From assembly GCF_020618475.1 (NCBI RefSeq), contig NZ_CP085336.1:248001-312000 (forward strand): DNA of 64,000 nucleotides, in the 5' to 3' direction. This document shows positions 7,189-16,301 of the stretch, piece after piece. Position numbers and translations under genes: made by a program. This stretch comes from Haladaptatus halobius (lineage in GTDB: Archaea > Halobacteriota > Halobacteria > Halobacteriales > Haladaptataceae). How positions within the stretch are numbered: the first letter of the stretch is position 1; the number at the start of each line of letters is the position of its first letter. The notes beneath the pieces were generated by a model, which had not been told where the DNA came from, made no database searches, and saw only the letters and a program-made list of their open reading frames with translations.

Positions 7189-7998
7189 ATGTTGCCGGCA
7201 ATTCAAGACGAGCGAACGAAACTGGTCGATCTGAGCGTCGGTCTCGAATCAGATTCGCCGAGCGAGCCGTTTCCACCGTCTATCGAGCGGTTTGACCATC
7301 GCCGCGGCGCGGAGTTGCTCGCGGAGAGACTTCGCGAAATCGGCTTCGAGGACGTTAATGCGGACGACTTTCCGGAGGGGATCGGACTGGCCTGGGAAGA
7401 GGTCACCGCAATCACCCACGCCGGGACGCACATGGATGCTCCGTGGCATTACGGTCCGACCAGTGGGGACGACGAATCGAGGACGATCGACGAGGTCCCA
7501 CTTGAGTGGTGCGTCGGCAAGGCGATCGTTCTAGATTTCACCGAGAAAGAACCTGGCAGCGAAATCGGTATAGAGGAGATTGAGACTGAACTCGACACCA
7601 TCGATCATTCGCTCCGAAGAGAGGATATCGTCCTTATCCGAACCGGGCTCGATGAACTCTGGGGAACGCCCGAGTACCTCACAGAGTTTCCCGGCATGAG
7701 CGCCGACGCGACCACGTATCTAGTTAACCGGGGTGTAAAGGTGATCGGGACGGATGCGTACGGCTTCGATAAACCGTTCGCTGAGATGGGTCACCGATAC
7801 GTTGAATCAGGTGATGAGGAGGAATTGTGGCCAGCGCACTTCGCCGGTCGTGACGCCGAATACTGTCAGATCGAAAAAATGGCCAACTTGGCAAAACTCC
7901 CTCAGAAAGGGGCAACGCTCATGACGTTTCCCGTGAACGTCAAAAACGGTAGTGCCGGGTGGGTCAGACCCGTCGCGTTCGTAGAGGAGGACATATGA
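7189..7998 (+). CDS. Cyclase-family (kynurenine formamidase-like) metal hydrolase
   Basis: 269 residues. ITHAGTHMDAPWHYG near residue 77 contains the H-x-G-T-H-x-D zinc site of the cyclase/KynB superfamily (PF04199), and the downstream IGTDAYGFDKPF and C-terminal ATLMTFPVNV segments fit the swivelling beta/alpha fold. These enzymes hydrolyse amides or lactones, such as N-formylkynurenine or ring-cleavage products. First gene of an operon; its TGA overlaps the ATG of the FAH-family gene. The substrate is not fixed by the sequence, but coupling with an FAH hydrolase and a symporter suggests catabolism of an imported aromatic or cyclic acid. Confidence 0.88.
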   Translation: MLPAIQDERTKLVDLSVGLESDSPSEPFPPSIERFDHRRGAELLAERLREIGFEDVNADDFPEGIGLAWEEVTAITHAGTHMDAPWHYGPTSGDDESRTIDEVPLEWCVGKAIVLDFTEKEPGSEIGIEEIETELDTIDHSLRREDIVLIRTGLDELWGTPEYLTEFPGMSADATTYLVNRGVKVIGTDAYGFDKPFAEMGHRYVESGDEEELWPAHFAGRDAEYCQIEKMANLAKLPQKGATLMTFPVNVKNGSAGWVRPVAFVEEDI

Positions 7999-8960
7999 AA
8001 CTCGCCAGCTTCGAAGTTGAGACGCCAGTCGGACCGGTCCAACGGATCGGCGTCGTTGACGACGAGTGGCTGGTCGACGTCACCGCGAGCTACGGGGCGG
8101 TCTTGGCTGATCGAGGTGAACGACGACCTGCGGAGGTCGCAGCGGTTACGGCGCCCTCAGAGATGCTTGCGTTCCTGCACCATGGTGATAAGGCGTTCGA
8201 GGCAGCCCGGGAAGCGGTCGAGTTTACAGATAAGACCGAATCGTCGGTCGGTCCCAACGGCGCACGACTTCGCTACCGGCGGGACGAGGTAGAGTTACTC
8301 AGTCCACTCCCGCGACCTAACTCGATTCGCGATTTCATGGTCATCGAGGAACACGTTCGTAACAGCCTCGATGAGCCACCGGATGCTTGGTACGAGATGC
8401 CAGTGTACTACAAGGGCAACCCGGATACAGTCGTCCGGCCGGGAGCCGACGTCGAGTGGCCAGCGTATTCGGACAAACTCGATTACGAACTCGAGATCGC
8501 CGCGATCATCGGAAAACGCGGCCGCGACATCCCGGCCGAACGAGCCGAGGAGTACATCGCGGGTTACACGATTTTCAACGATTTCAGCGCCCGGGATATC
8601 CAGTTGCGGGAGATGGAAGCACAGCTCGGTCCCGCCAAAGGAAAGGACTTCGCGAACGGACTCGGCCCAGTGCTTGTCACTCCTGACGAAATCGACGTCG
8701 AGAACCTGACGGTGTCTGCCCGGATCAACGGCGAGATTTGGTCAGACGGCTCTCTGGGGGAGATGTACCACTCGTTCGCTGACATCGTCGAACACGTCTC
8801 GCATGCGGAACCGCTTTACCCCGGTGACGTCCTCGGCAGCGGCACAGTCGGAAACGGCTGTGGCCTCGAACTAGATCGGTGGATCGAACCCGGGGACGAG
8901 ATCGAACTTGAGGCAGAGGGGATCGGAGTGCTGCGACACCGCGTCGTCGACTCGACGTGA
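7995..8960 (+). CDS. Fumarylacetoacetate hydrolase (FAH) family protein
   Basis: 321 residues from the ATG overlapping the cyclase stop (ATATGA). An N-terminal KLASFEVE beta domain precedes the FAH core: DFMVIEEHV near residue 115, DYELEIAAIIGK with the metal-binding glutamates, FNDFSARDIQLREM, KGKDFANGLGP, and the GDVLGSGTVGNGCGLE loop. These are the Mg-binding and catalytic elements of FAH/hydratase enzymes cleaving C-C or hydrating dienoates. Probably acts after the cyclase-family hydrolase in ring-cleavage product degradation. Exact reaction not determinable. Confidence 0.9.
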   Translation: MKLASFEVETPVGPVQRIGVVDDEWLVDVTASYGAVLADRGERRPAEVAAVTAPSEMLAFLHHGDKAFEAAREAVEFTDKTESSVGPNGARLRYRRDEVELLSPLPRPNSIRDFMVIEEHVRNSLDEPPDAWYEMPVYYKGNPDTVVRPGADVEWPAYSDKLDYELEIAAIIGKRGRDIPAERAEEYIAGYTIFNDFSARDIQLREMEAQLGPAKGKDFANGLGPVLVTPDEIDVENLTVSARINGEIWSDGSLGEMYHSFADIVEHVSHAEPLYPGDVLGSGTVGNGCGLELDRWIEPGDEIELEAEGIGVLRHRVVDST

Positions 8961-9175
8961 AACTCGCGAGCAGTCCCGAACGCACTTCGTGATCTGTACT
9001 GCCGGATGATTTACACAGTATAGAACTATTTAAATAATAAGAAAACTATTGTATTTTATCGTTCCATCAGTGAATACTATTTGGACAACTACTCATAGAA
9101 AAATCGTTTAAATTATATTACCAGGCGGTAAAAACATACGTAATTATTAAGTCACCCCGTTTGCGAATCACTCGC

Positions 9176-10840
9176 ATGGTGGAAAGCGCATTGGATACCG
9201 CCAAAATCGCGTCGTTGCTGGTGGGAGTCATCCTTTTTTTCGGTCTGATGCTGTACGTCGGCTACAGAACCGAGAAGTGGATCGAGTCCACGTCGGATTT
9301 CATCGTATCGGGCAGAGAGATAAATTACCTCGTGATCGGGGCCGGGTTCGCCGCGATCGGGTTAGCCGGGTCTCAGGTCTCGGCTCTGCCGGAGTTCGCC
9401 ATCAATCTCGGTCTCCTTCCGGCGTCGCTGTTCATGCTCACGTGGTGTGTGTTCCTCGTGATTTTCGGGTGGAAGATCGCACCGTACATCCGAAGGAGCG
9501 GGGTGTACACCACGTCTGAGTGGATGGAACAGCGGTTCGATCGACGGACGCGAATGGTCGCCGCAGTCGGAAGCGCCCTCGGCATCATCGGGGTTGTCGC
9601 GGCGCAGTTCGTCGGCCTTGGCCTCGTGATGGCCGAATTAACCGACTTCTCATACTTGTATACGTCGTTCGGTATCCTCTTGATCACGCTCGTCTACATG
9701 TACCTCGGCGGACTGTGGGCGGTGACGGTGAACGACGTTATCCAGATCGTTATCGGGGGCATCGCGATGATTGTCATCGCGGGGTGGATGTTTGTCTACT
9801 TCGGCTCGCCCGCCTGGTTGGCCGAAACCGCGCCCGAGATGACGAGCCTCTCTGGAACGGGGGCGATGAAGCCTGTTGCACTGACGTTCAACAGTCCGGT
9901 TACGTGGTTCATCGGCTGGGGCGCGCTGATCATTGGAAATCAATACTACTGGATCCGGCTGGTGAGCGCCCGCAGTGAGGATGCCGCGAAGAAAGGAACC
10001 ATGCTGGGCGGTGTCCTGGCGGCGATCTTCTTCTCGCTGCTGCTCGCACTGCCTGGAGCGTACGCGGTCGCGGCGTACGGTGCCCCCAAAGAGGCCGGCT
10101 ATAACTCCGGCGGCGTATTCGGGGTCTTGCTGCTCGAGATGCCACCGCTGATGGACGCGTTCGTCCTCATCGCGCTGATTTCGGCGCTGATGAGTACGGC
10201 CTCGACCGCGATCATTGGCATCGTCTCGATCCTAATTCGGGATGTGTGGGAGCCGCTCGTCGGACAGGCGACGACATCTGATGAACTTATGGGACCAAGC
10301 CGATTCTTCACGGTATTGATCGGCGTTACCGCGTGGGTCTGGGCGGTCACGTGGCAGGAGACGGCCGCGCTCATGCTCGCCCTCGGCTGGTCGTTCATCG
10401 CTCCGCTGGTATCAGTCATACTCCTCGGTCTGGCGTGGCCGCGACTGTCCGCCTCCGGTGCCTTCTACGGGATCTCCACCGGAATTATCGCTGTCTTGCT
10501 CTGGCAGTACGGACCGTGGGGACTCAGCGCCTACGCCCACGAGACATGGGTCGGGATCTTTATACCTGCGATCGTCGCCATGGCGGTCTCGCTGGTCACT
10601 GAACCACCGTACTACGGGAAGGCGGACTGGAAGGAGAAATCCCGTTCCGATACGATAACTCCCGGCGAGGGTCAACCTCAGCCGGATTTGCAAGGTCTCG
10701 CGGTCGAACTGTCGAAACCGTGGACGCCGAGCAGCCGGTGGAACGAGTTCGTCGAGAACCGCGGGGTCAAGGGCGGACTCCTCCCGACGCTGCTTCGCTA
10801 CGAACCCCAGTCCGCTTCGGAGGATGGTCGCAATGAGTGA
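9176..10840 (+). CDS. Sodium:solute symporter (SSS family)
   Basis: 554 residues with about 13 hydrophobic segments. SDFIVSGREINYLVIGAGFAAIGLAGSQ near residue 40 is the SSS signature of TM1-TM2, and GGLWAVTVNDVIQIV near TM6 is also characteristic. A cytosolic hydrophilic tail of about 90 residues follows. The ATG at 9176 lies about 30 bases below a TTATTAA box, suggesting a leaderless transcript separate from the FAH gene, though it is in the same cluster. It likely imports the carboxylate or cyclic substrate used by the two hydrolases (inference from context). Confidence 0.9.
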   Translation: MVESALDTAKIASLLVGVILFFGLMLYVGYRTEKWIESTSDFIVSGREINYLVIGAGFAAIGLAGSQVSALPEFAINLGLLPASLFMLTWCVFLVIFGWKIAPYIRRSGVYTTSEWMEQRFDRRTRMVAAVGSALGIIGVVAAQFVGLGLVMAELTDFSYLYTSFGILLITLVYMYLGGLWAVTVNDVIQIVIGGIAMIVIAGWMFVYFGSPAWLAETAPEMTSLSGTGAMKPVALTFNSPVTWFIGWGALIIGNQYYWIRLVSARSEDAAKKGTMLGGVLAAIFFSLLLALPGAYAVAAYGAPKEAGYNSGGVFGVLLLEMPPLMDAFVLIALISALMSTASTAIIGIVSILIRDVWEPLVGQATTSDELMGPSRFFTVLIGVTAWVWAVTWQETAALMLALGWSFIAPLVSVILLGLAWPRLSASGAFYGISTGIIAVLLWQYGPWGLSAYAHETWVGIFIPAIVAMAVSLVTEPPYYGKADWKEKSRSDTITPGEGQPQPDLQGLAVELSKPWTPSSRWNEFVENRGVKGGLLPTLLRYEPQSASEDGRNE

Positions 10841-11405
10841 GACGTTCGCACCAGACCTCGAGGAGATCCACGACAGGTTCGAACTCGAAGGGGACGAGAC
10901 GGTCGAAGAGAAATACGAGGAGTTGCTCAAGTTTGTCCACTCCGGTCGCAATCGAACCGACGAGCTGGCCGACGGTCTCGGTCTGAGCGGCGTAGAGACC
11001 GAGTACCTGATTCGAGAAGCCGAGAAGAATGGTGATCTAGCCAGGGACGGCTACACCGGCAAGAAGCTCTACACGATTTTGATTACCAGTCAGGGCCAGG
11101 CGAAACTGCCGGCGATCTCAGAAATCGACGCGAAGCTCGCCGAGTACAACCTGACGGAGCTGGACTATGAGGTTCTGAAAATCGTCGCTAACGTCGGCTC
11201 CTGTACGGTTCAGCCCATCCTCGAAGAGCTGTCGGTCGACCTCGCTCCGATCAAACTGATTCCGGTCATCAATCACCTCATACGGGAGAACTACTGCGAG
11301 AGTTCCGGGCTGTGGCGTCGATACGTCGAAGTCACGAATGAGGGTCGATCTGTCATCGAGACTGCCGAGCATGAGGTGTTCAACGACAAGTCAGAACGCC
11401 ACTGA
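10833..11405 (+). CDS. Winged-helix DNA-binding protein, putative cluster regulator
   Basis: 190 residues, acidic. RNRTDELADGLGLSGVETEYLIREAEKNGDL near residue 45 and LTELDYEVLKIVANVGSCTVQPILEEL near 105 look like two tandem winged-helix units; the second ends in NHLIRENYCESSGLWRRYVEVTNEG, a winged strand. The ATG overlaps the symporter stop, so expression is coupled to transport. I do not recognise a named family. Plausibly controls the cyclase-FAH-symporter operon. Confidence 0.7.
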   Translation: MSETFAPDLEEIHDRFELEGDETVEEKYEELLKFVHSGRNRTDELADGLGLSGVETEYLIREAEKNGDLARDGYTGKKLYTILITSQGQAKLPAISEIDAKLAEYNLTELDYEVLKIVANVGSCTVQPILEELSVDLAPIKLIPVINHLIRENYCESSGLWRRYVEVTNEGRSVIETAEHEVFNDKSERH

Positions 11406-11521
11406 TCGGCGGGCTCTCCGTCGTATACGTGTTCAATCGTCTACTTTGAAGTTCAGTTGGCTAACCGAATAGTACCTGCAAGAAGGATAAGTAGTATCCT
11501 AATGACGATCGTCCAGACTGT

Positions 11522-11719
11522 CTACTTCCCAACAGTGAACTCAGCTGGATCTTTTGTAAATAGTCCATAAACCACCGCAACCGCCATGCCACACCCACCA
11601 ATTGTCTGAAGTAATAATGGGAGACTTTGCTCACCAGTAGTCGTAGATATCAATGCAGGAATGCCTAGTGCTGCGCCAGCAATGAGCGTAGAGACATGGT
11701 AGAGAGAAAATCGATCCAT
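11522..11719 (-). CDS. Small membrane protein, two transmembrane segments
   Basis: 65 residues with hydrophobic stretches at about 8-26 (VSTLIAGAALGIPALI) and 33-52 (LLLQTIGGCGMAVAVVYGLF), and a short charged tail. No family recognised; many haloarchaea carry such orphan two-helix proteins. It stands alone between the symporter cluster and a SWIM remnant. Moderate confidence because of its length. Confidence 0.5.
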   Translation of the reverse strand: MDRFSLYHVSTLIAGAALGIPALISTTTGEQSLPLLLQTIGGCGMAVAVVYGLFTKDPAEFTVGK

Positions 11720-11771
11720 GCCAAATTATAGATCCTCAAACTAAAATTCTTTCGATCAGTGTTGAATCAAT

Positions 11772-12038
11772 GTGGGTAGAAGCCACCTCTACGTTGTCAT
11801 ACTGGATGCCGTGACGTACGATCTAATGGCCTGTACGTGTCCGCACCACGTCCACCGCACCGCCTACTGTAAGCACATGACTGTCGTCGAAACTGCAACC
11901 GACGACGGGACGCTCGACGCCTTCCCTTAGGAGGACAACGAAGACGATTCCGAATCAGTAGACTGTGACTGTGATGGCCTCGACGGCTTCCTTTGTTGGC
12001 CGTGTGTTAGAACGAGGCGTAGGGAACTTCTGAACTAA
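11772..12038 (+). pseudogene. SWIM zinc-finger protein, truncated copy with TAG
   Basis: The frame encodes MACTCPHHVHRTAYCKHMTVVE, so all four SWIM ligands (CxC, CxH) are kept, and a C-terminal CDCDGLDGF...CWPCV. However the N terminus is cut, about seven codons before LYVVILDAV are deleted, and a TAG at 11928-11930 follows DAFP. No leader element precedes it. It is followed by a T-rich stretch and a SprT remnant. Confidence 0.7.
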
Positions 12039-12073
12039 CCTACGTTTCCGTTTTTATCTATACACAATAATAG

Positions 12074-12160
12074 ATGGTCTCAGATATCACCAATCAGCGA
12101 ACGTTCACGGAAAGTGCGGATGCTGCGAATGATGATCCTCCTATTAGTGCCAAACACAAC
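12074..12160 (+). pseudogene. SprT-like N-terminal remnant
   Basis: ATG VSDITNQRTFTESADAANDDPP matches the start of the SprT-like genes at 26698 and 20725. Homology stops after about 25 codons. The frame then runs into the promoter of the Nudix gene and ends in a TAATG overlap with its ATG, probably by chance after deletion. Confidence 0.5.
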
Positions 12161-12222
12161 CCCTGGCTATACGTACGAAGTAAACAGTATATTTATCAAA
12201 TCTTGTTACTATCTTGTCGATA

Positions 12223-12663
12223 ATGCTTGAAGAATATGGGTACGTCGTAAACATTGATGGTGTCGTTGTCAAAGACGATGAGTACCTGTTCATCGAACGC
12301 GGTGAAAATGAAGACCACGCTGCCGGTCTATTGTCGTTTCCAGGAGGCAAAGTCGAACAGTCGCCCGGGGGCACAGAAACGATTGAGAAAACGGCTGCCC
12401 GTGAACTCAACGAGGAGGTCGATGTTGAAATCGGAGATGTCGAGTATATTTGTAGTACAACGTTTGAGACCGACGACGGTACTCGCTGTCTCAATATTGT
12501 TGTACTCTGTGAGTTCGTGGCGGGTGATGCCCATCCTCGAGCTTCCGACGAAGTTGCTGCAGTGCATTGGCTTTCTTATGATGAAATCAAAGCCCGAACT
12601 GACATTCCGGAATTCGTCGAACACTTCGTAGACTGCACCGAAAAAGTACGCAACTCCGGCTAA
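12223..12663 (+). CDS. Nudix hydrolase
   Basis: 146 residues. GLLSFPGGKVE near residue 37 and ETIEKTAARELNEEVDVEIG near 52-71 form the Nudix box with the metal-binding RExxEE glutamates; a few extra residues sit between GGKVE and the box compared with the consensus. Such enzymes hydrolyse nucleoside diphosphates linked to another moiety. An ATATTTATC TATA box (about 12188-12196) lies roughly 30 bases before the ATG, so the transcript is probably leaderless. Substrate unknown. Confidence 0.88.
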   Translation: MLEEYGYVVNIDGVVVKDDEYLFIERGENEDHAAGLLSFPGGKVEQSPGGTETIEKTAARELNEEVDVEIGDVEYICSTTFETDDGTRCLNIVVLCEFVAGDAHPRASDEVAAVHWLSYDEIKARTDIPEFVEHFVDCTEKVRNSG

Positions 12664-12759
12664 GTGGAGTTTGGTTCTGCTGAACCGTACTGAAACTACG
12701 ATACCTACTTCCAACTGAAACCCATACAAACACGTCGTTGCTTCGGTTGATGAGTTGAG

Positions 12760-13402
12760 TTATCGCACGGCTTGAGAGAGAATTCTCGATTCGATTTTCT
12801 GGAAGTGTTCGCCAACTGTTGCCTGACTTAGCCCTACCCCGTCAGCGATTTCTCGTATTGTTGCCTGTCGTGGGACTTCGTAGTACCCATGTTCGATGGC
12901 TATGGAAAGGATCTCCCGCTGACGATCAGTGAGCACCGAGTCGAGGTGACCTTGAGACACATACTCGCCGGTTTGTTCGATTTCGATGTCAACGAACTCA
13001 GACACCCTCTCCAAAATTCGTTGCAGCGGCTTGTGTTCTCCGATAAACTTTACCCGTAAGCGGTCATCGCTCAGGAACTTTACCGGCATAGGCATAAGAA
13101 CATCCGATTCGTGTAGTATCGCAAGGAAGGACGTGAGTGGCTCTCTCATTTCACAATGGAGGTATGCAAGTCCATCTCCCTGCTCCGGAACATCAGAGTG
13201 TATCACAGCCGAACTTGCATCGAATGTTGCTCTTGCGTGGTCGAGATCCCCCCTGAAGTTGATAGAGAAGGACAACTGTCCCGTCATGCAACAAATTGAA
13301 ATGGTACAAGTATTCGCGTGCTACAACATCTCTACTCAGAGTAGCAAAAGCAGAGACAAATCTCCGCTCGCCCGGATCTGTTAAAACAGTCACGTATCTC
13401 AT
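12760..13402 (-). pseudogene. Bat-type HTH-10 regulator with a frameshift in a C6/G6 run
   Basis: The frame opens MRYVTVLTDPGERRF and continues to GTVVLLYQLQG; the second frame resumes DLDHARATFDASS and runs to a C-terminal HTH_10 (LTDRQREILSIAIEHGYYEVPRQATIREIADGVGLSQATVGEH). Together they match the full-length paralogue at 14951-15601. The break is in six consecutive C bases at 13248-13253: five would restore one 213-residue protein. Either a true pseudogene, a phase-variable switch or a sequencing error. Confidence 0.8.
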
Positions 13403-13683
13403 GGGTAGTTTCTCGTACGGATGGGCGTCGATACGCGGAATTCTGCTTGTCGGTAAATCATTATTCTGCGAAGAAGCTCGGTCTCTATCCTCCGATTACT
13501 ATCTCTTAGAAAGACGAACAACGTAAATCACTTAAAAACTGCCGAAGAACTTCGGCATCATCTCCTTGCTCTTTCCAGATTTCTTTGTGTCTACAAGAGA
13601 GCTAACCATAATGAATGAAACTGTTCACTATCTCTACACAGGCACGGTTCACGCTGTGCAAACCAGATCAGCTTTGATAAGAG

Positions 13684-14829
13684 ATGACGAGGAAACAATT
13701 GATGACTGACCTCTTCCGCGACAGGATGGCAAACAGCGCGAGAAGGGTCTCTCACACACTACTAAGGTGGCCAGCGTGGGCCGCATATGCAGCCAGCGCT
13801 TGGTCGTTGATATACGGCGCGCTCGGAATATACTGGACGTTCGGTGGTAGTGGATTTCCATTCGGGGCTACGAACGATCCGGAAGGGGCTGCGTTGTCTA
13901 TCCTTGCGGGTGTACAGGTCGAGACTGCTGCACCAGTGATCGCTGCGATGGGGCTGGTCGGTGCGGTGGTGGGTCTTGCGATGGCCCGGACGTGGGGGCG
14001 CGGATTCTCGCGGACAGTGCTGCTCGGCATCGCGTGGAGTTTCGCTGCCGTGCTATTGCTGGTGGTGCCGGATGCCCGCGGACTCCTCGCCATGGCCCTC
14101 GTACCGATTGTGCTGATCGGCGCGCCCTTCGGCTGGCCGTCAGAGAACTTCTTCGACGCCATACCCTGGCCCGTGATGAACCAGTTCGTCCTCATTGGCG
14201 GTGGGTTCTTGTGGGTTGCAGCGGCCGTCGCCTACCAGCGCCGGAGCAGAAACGCCTGTATGAATTGCGGCCGCACCGACACTGACACTGGATGGACGAC
14301 GCCAGCCGCGGCGGCCCAGTGGGGCAGATGGGCTACCGCCGTCGCAGCCATTGTGCCCCTCGTGTATGCCACAACACGTTTAGCGTGGGAACTGGGCATC
14401 CCGTTAGGTATCTCCGAGGAAATCCTTCGCACGGGCCAGGCCAGTGGGGGGCTCTGGTCAGGGGTAGCACTTAGCACGGTGGCAGTTGGCGGCGTGATTC
14501 TCACACTCGGACTCATCCAGCCATGGGGCGAGATCTTCCCCCGCTGGCTCCCACTTTTGGGTGGAAAGCGGGTTCCCATTTGGTTGGCGGTCGTTCCTGC
14601 CTCGTTGGTCTCCGTCTTAGTGGCTATGGCCGGCCTAATGTTCGTACGCAAAACGGTGCTCGGTACTTCCTTCTTCACGCTTACTGATGGCTGGGCAGCC
14701 ATTGGGCCGGTACTGTTGTGGCCTATCTGGGGAGTCGCACTCGGGGCGGCAACGCTCGCGTACTACTACCGCAGACGCGGCCGGTGTCGGCACTGCGGGC
14801 TGGGCAGGACGATAACGGGAGGAAACTGA
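13684..14829 (+). CDS. Polytopic membrane protein with paired CxxC knuckles
   Basis: 381 residues with roughly nine to ten hydrophobic helices in two blocks. Between them is a soluble loop RNACMNCGRTDTDTGW, and the C terminus has RCRHCGLGR, so each block ends with a CxxC pair, suggesting a shared metal or redox site on the same membrane face. I do not recognise the family. ATG 13684 is used; ATG 13702 is an alternative. It lies between two Bat-type regulators, which may control it. Confidence 0.7.
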   Translation: MTRKQLMTDLFRDRMANSARRVSHTLLRWPAWAAYAASAWSLIYGALGIYWTFGGSGFPFGATNDPEGAALSILAGVQVETAAPVIAAMGLVGAVVGLAMARTWGRGFSRTVLLGIAWSFAAVLLLVVPDARGLLAMALVPIVLIGAPFGWPSENFFDAIPWPVMNQFVLIGGGFLWVAAAVAYQRRSRNACMNCGRTDTDTGWTTPAAAAQWGRWATAVAAIVPLVYATTRLAWELGIPLGISEEILRTGQASGGLWSGVALSTVAVGGVILTLGLIQPWGEIFPRWLPLLGGKRVPIWLAVVPASLVSVLVAMAGLMFVRKTVLGTSFFTLTDGWAAIGPVLLWPIWGVALGAATLAYYYRRRGRCRHCGLGRTITGGN

Positions 14830-14950
14830 TCTCAGAGCCTGGTTGGATAGGGACATTTACCAAGACATCGAATGCCACGGGATCGACGACAGAATCGAGG
14901 CACAGTGGCCTCACTAAAACCATTTGCTGCTGCAGATCATTCTCTTTAAC

Positions 14951-15601
14951 ATGAGATTTGTGACAATACTTCTCACGCCAATGGAGTCTGCATTTGATCC
15001 TACCGTGCAAGCGTTTGCCGACGACTCGGCAGTGAAACGGCGAACATTGGATCACATACGGATGCTCGATGACGGAACCGGTGTGCTTCTCGTCCAATTT
15101 GACGGAGAGCGCGAGCGAGCGGAAGCCCTATTGGATGCTCATTCTGATATTCTCGCATATGATATCTCCGAGGTGGATAACAGCCTCTATGCGTACGTTC
15201 ACCAGAAATGGAGCGAGATTGCTACAACGTTCCATTCCATCGTGCAGACGCACGGACTTGTCGTCGATACTCCGATGACATATACCGAAGACGACGACCT
15301 ACGGGTAACGCTGCTGGGAGAGCAACAGACGATTCAGACGGTGCTCACAGAGATACCCGTGGCTTTCGACCTCACTGTCGAAGCCATCGGTGAGTATAAT
15401 CCATCGACCACACGGCTGTTCGAACAATTGACCGAACGCCAACAGGAGGCGGTGACGGTTGCACTCAAACTAGGCTACTTTCGAGATCCACGAACAGCCA
15501 CATACAAAGATATCGGCGAAGAACTCGGCTGTGGGCCTGAAACGGTGGGCGAACACCTCCGAAAAGCACAGGCGACGATATTTGCTGAACTCGTCCCGTG
15601 A
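14951..15601 (+). CDS. Bat-type HTH-10 transcriptional regulator
   Basis: 216 residues. The N-terminal MRFVTILLTP...FDPTVQAFA and DDGTGVLLVQFDG segment is the Bat-like sensory region, and the C-terminal LTERQQEAVTVALKLGYFRDPRTATYKDIGEELGCGPETVGEHLRKA is the HTH_10 domain (PF04967) with its characteristic GYF/Y turn. ATG 14951 gives the start that aligns with the paralogue at 13402. Intact sister of the frameshifted gene. It may regulate the neighbouring membrane or DoxX genes. Confidence 0.88.
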   Translation: MRFVTILLTPMESAFDPTVQAFADDSAVKRRTLDHIRMLDDGTGVLLVQFDGERERAEALLDAHSDILAYDISEVDNSLYAYVHQKWSEIATTFHSIVQTHGLVVDTPMTYTEDDDLRVTLLGEQQTIQTVLTEIPVAFDLTVEAIGEYNPSTTRLFEQLTERQQEAVTVALKLGYFRDPRTATYKDIGEELGCGPETVGEHLRKAQATIFAELVP

Positions 15602-15742
15602 ACTATCTCACGAGAGTAGTCCTCACTCGGTGTTAGAGACTCTATTATTTGGCCTCAACTCGTATAGCGAGTTGACTCTCCGTATATAGCCGACCCCATA
15701 TATGGTGGAGCATCCTGATTCCCGCTGCTGCCTTAGTCACAA

Positions 15743-16117
15743 ATGCCTATGAGCACAATTGAAACAGCCATCCTCGTCGTACAAGGACTACTTGGACTCA
15801 TCATGTTGGCCTCGGGTGGCGTGAAGTTCCTCCGTACTAACTTCCATACAACGCAATTCGATCAGTTCGGGTACCCACAGTGGTTCCTCGTCGTGACTGG
15901 CGGTGTCGAAGTTATCGGCGGTCTCGGGCTACTCGCTGGGCTCGTGTTCGCACCTATACTCGGTATTTTCGGTGGCCTCTTGATCGCCGTGACAATGATC
16001 GGGGCCATCTTGACACACCTCGTCCGGGTCGACGATCCGCCTTCGGCATCAGTCCCAGCGGCGGTCTTCCTCGTAGCCGGACTCGTCGTCACGATTCCCA
16101 GGTTACTCGCATTATAG
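15743..16117 (+). CDS. DoxX-family membrane protein
   Basis: 124 residues with four hydrophobic helices. LLGLIMLASGGVKFLRT at the first helix and VVTGGVEVIGGLGLLAGL at the second are DoxX/DoxD-like features, as is the LTHLVRVDDP loop. Members are associated with quinone or thiol redox chemistry in the membrane. ATG at 15743 or 15749. Stands just downstream of the Bat-type regulator on the same strand. Confidence 0.8.
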   Translation: MPMSTIETAILVVQGLLGLIMLASGGVKFLRTNFHTTQFDQFGYPQWFLVVTGGVEVIGGLGLLAGLVFAPILGIFGGLLIAVTMIGAILTHLVRVDDPPSASVPAAVFLVAGLVVTIPRLLAL

Positions 16118-16215
16118 CCACGAGAGCACGGGCACCTGCGAGATGGCGGCTGACCGCAGTCTCACTATATTGCATATTGACATTTTTACTGACATATTCC
16201 ATATAGTACTTGGTA

Positions 16216-16281
16216 GGAAGACCGGTGCCCTCGGGCGTGTCGAAACGCGCCGGGTGCTCTACCACCCGGCACCGGTCTTCC
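16216..16281 (+). ncRNA. Cassette leader, three-way junction RNA element (copy B)
   Basis: The outer arms GGAAGACCGGTGCC (16216-16229) and GGCACCGGTCTTCC (16268-16281) pair over 14 bp. Inside are GGCGTGT-CGAA-ACGCGCC (7 bp, one GU) and CGGGTG-CTCTAC-CACCCG (6 bp). The predicted RNA is a compact 66-nt three-way junction ending 20 bases before the SWIM start. Copy C repeats the architecture. Function (leader control, RNA-binding site, stability element) is inferred. Confidence 0.6.
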
Positions 16282-16301
16282 TAAATGCTACCCAGAAGAC
16301 A

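Noticed and set aside
9277..10602. Several 80-150-codon frames inside the symporter gene
   Set aside because: Arginine-rich shadows of the coding strand in GC-rich DNA; the symporter explains the region.
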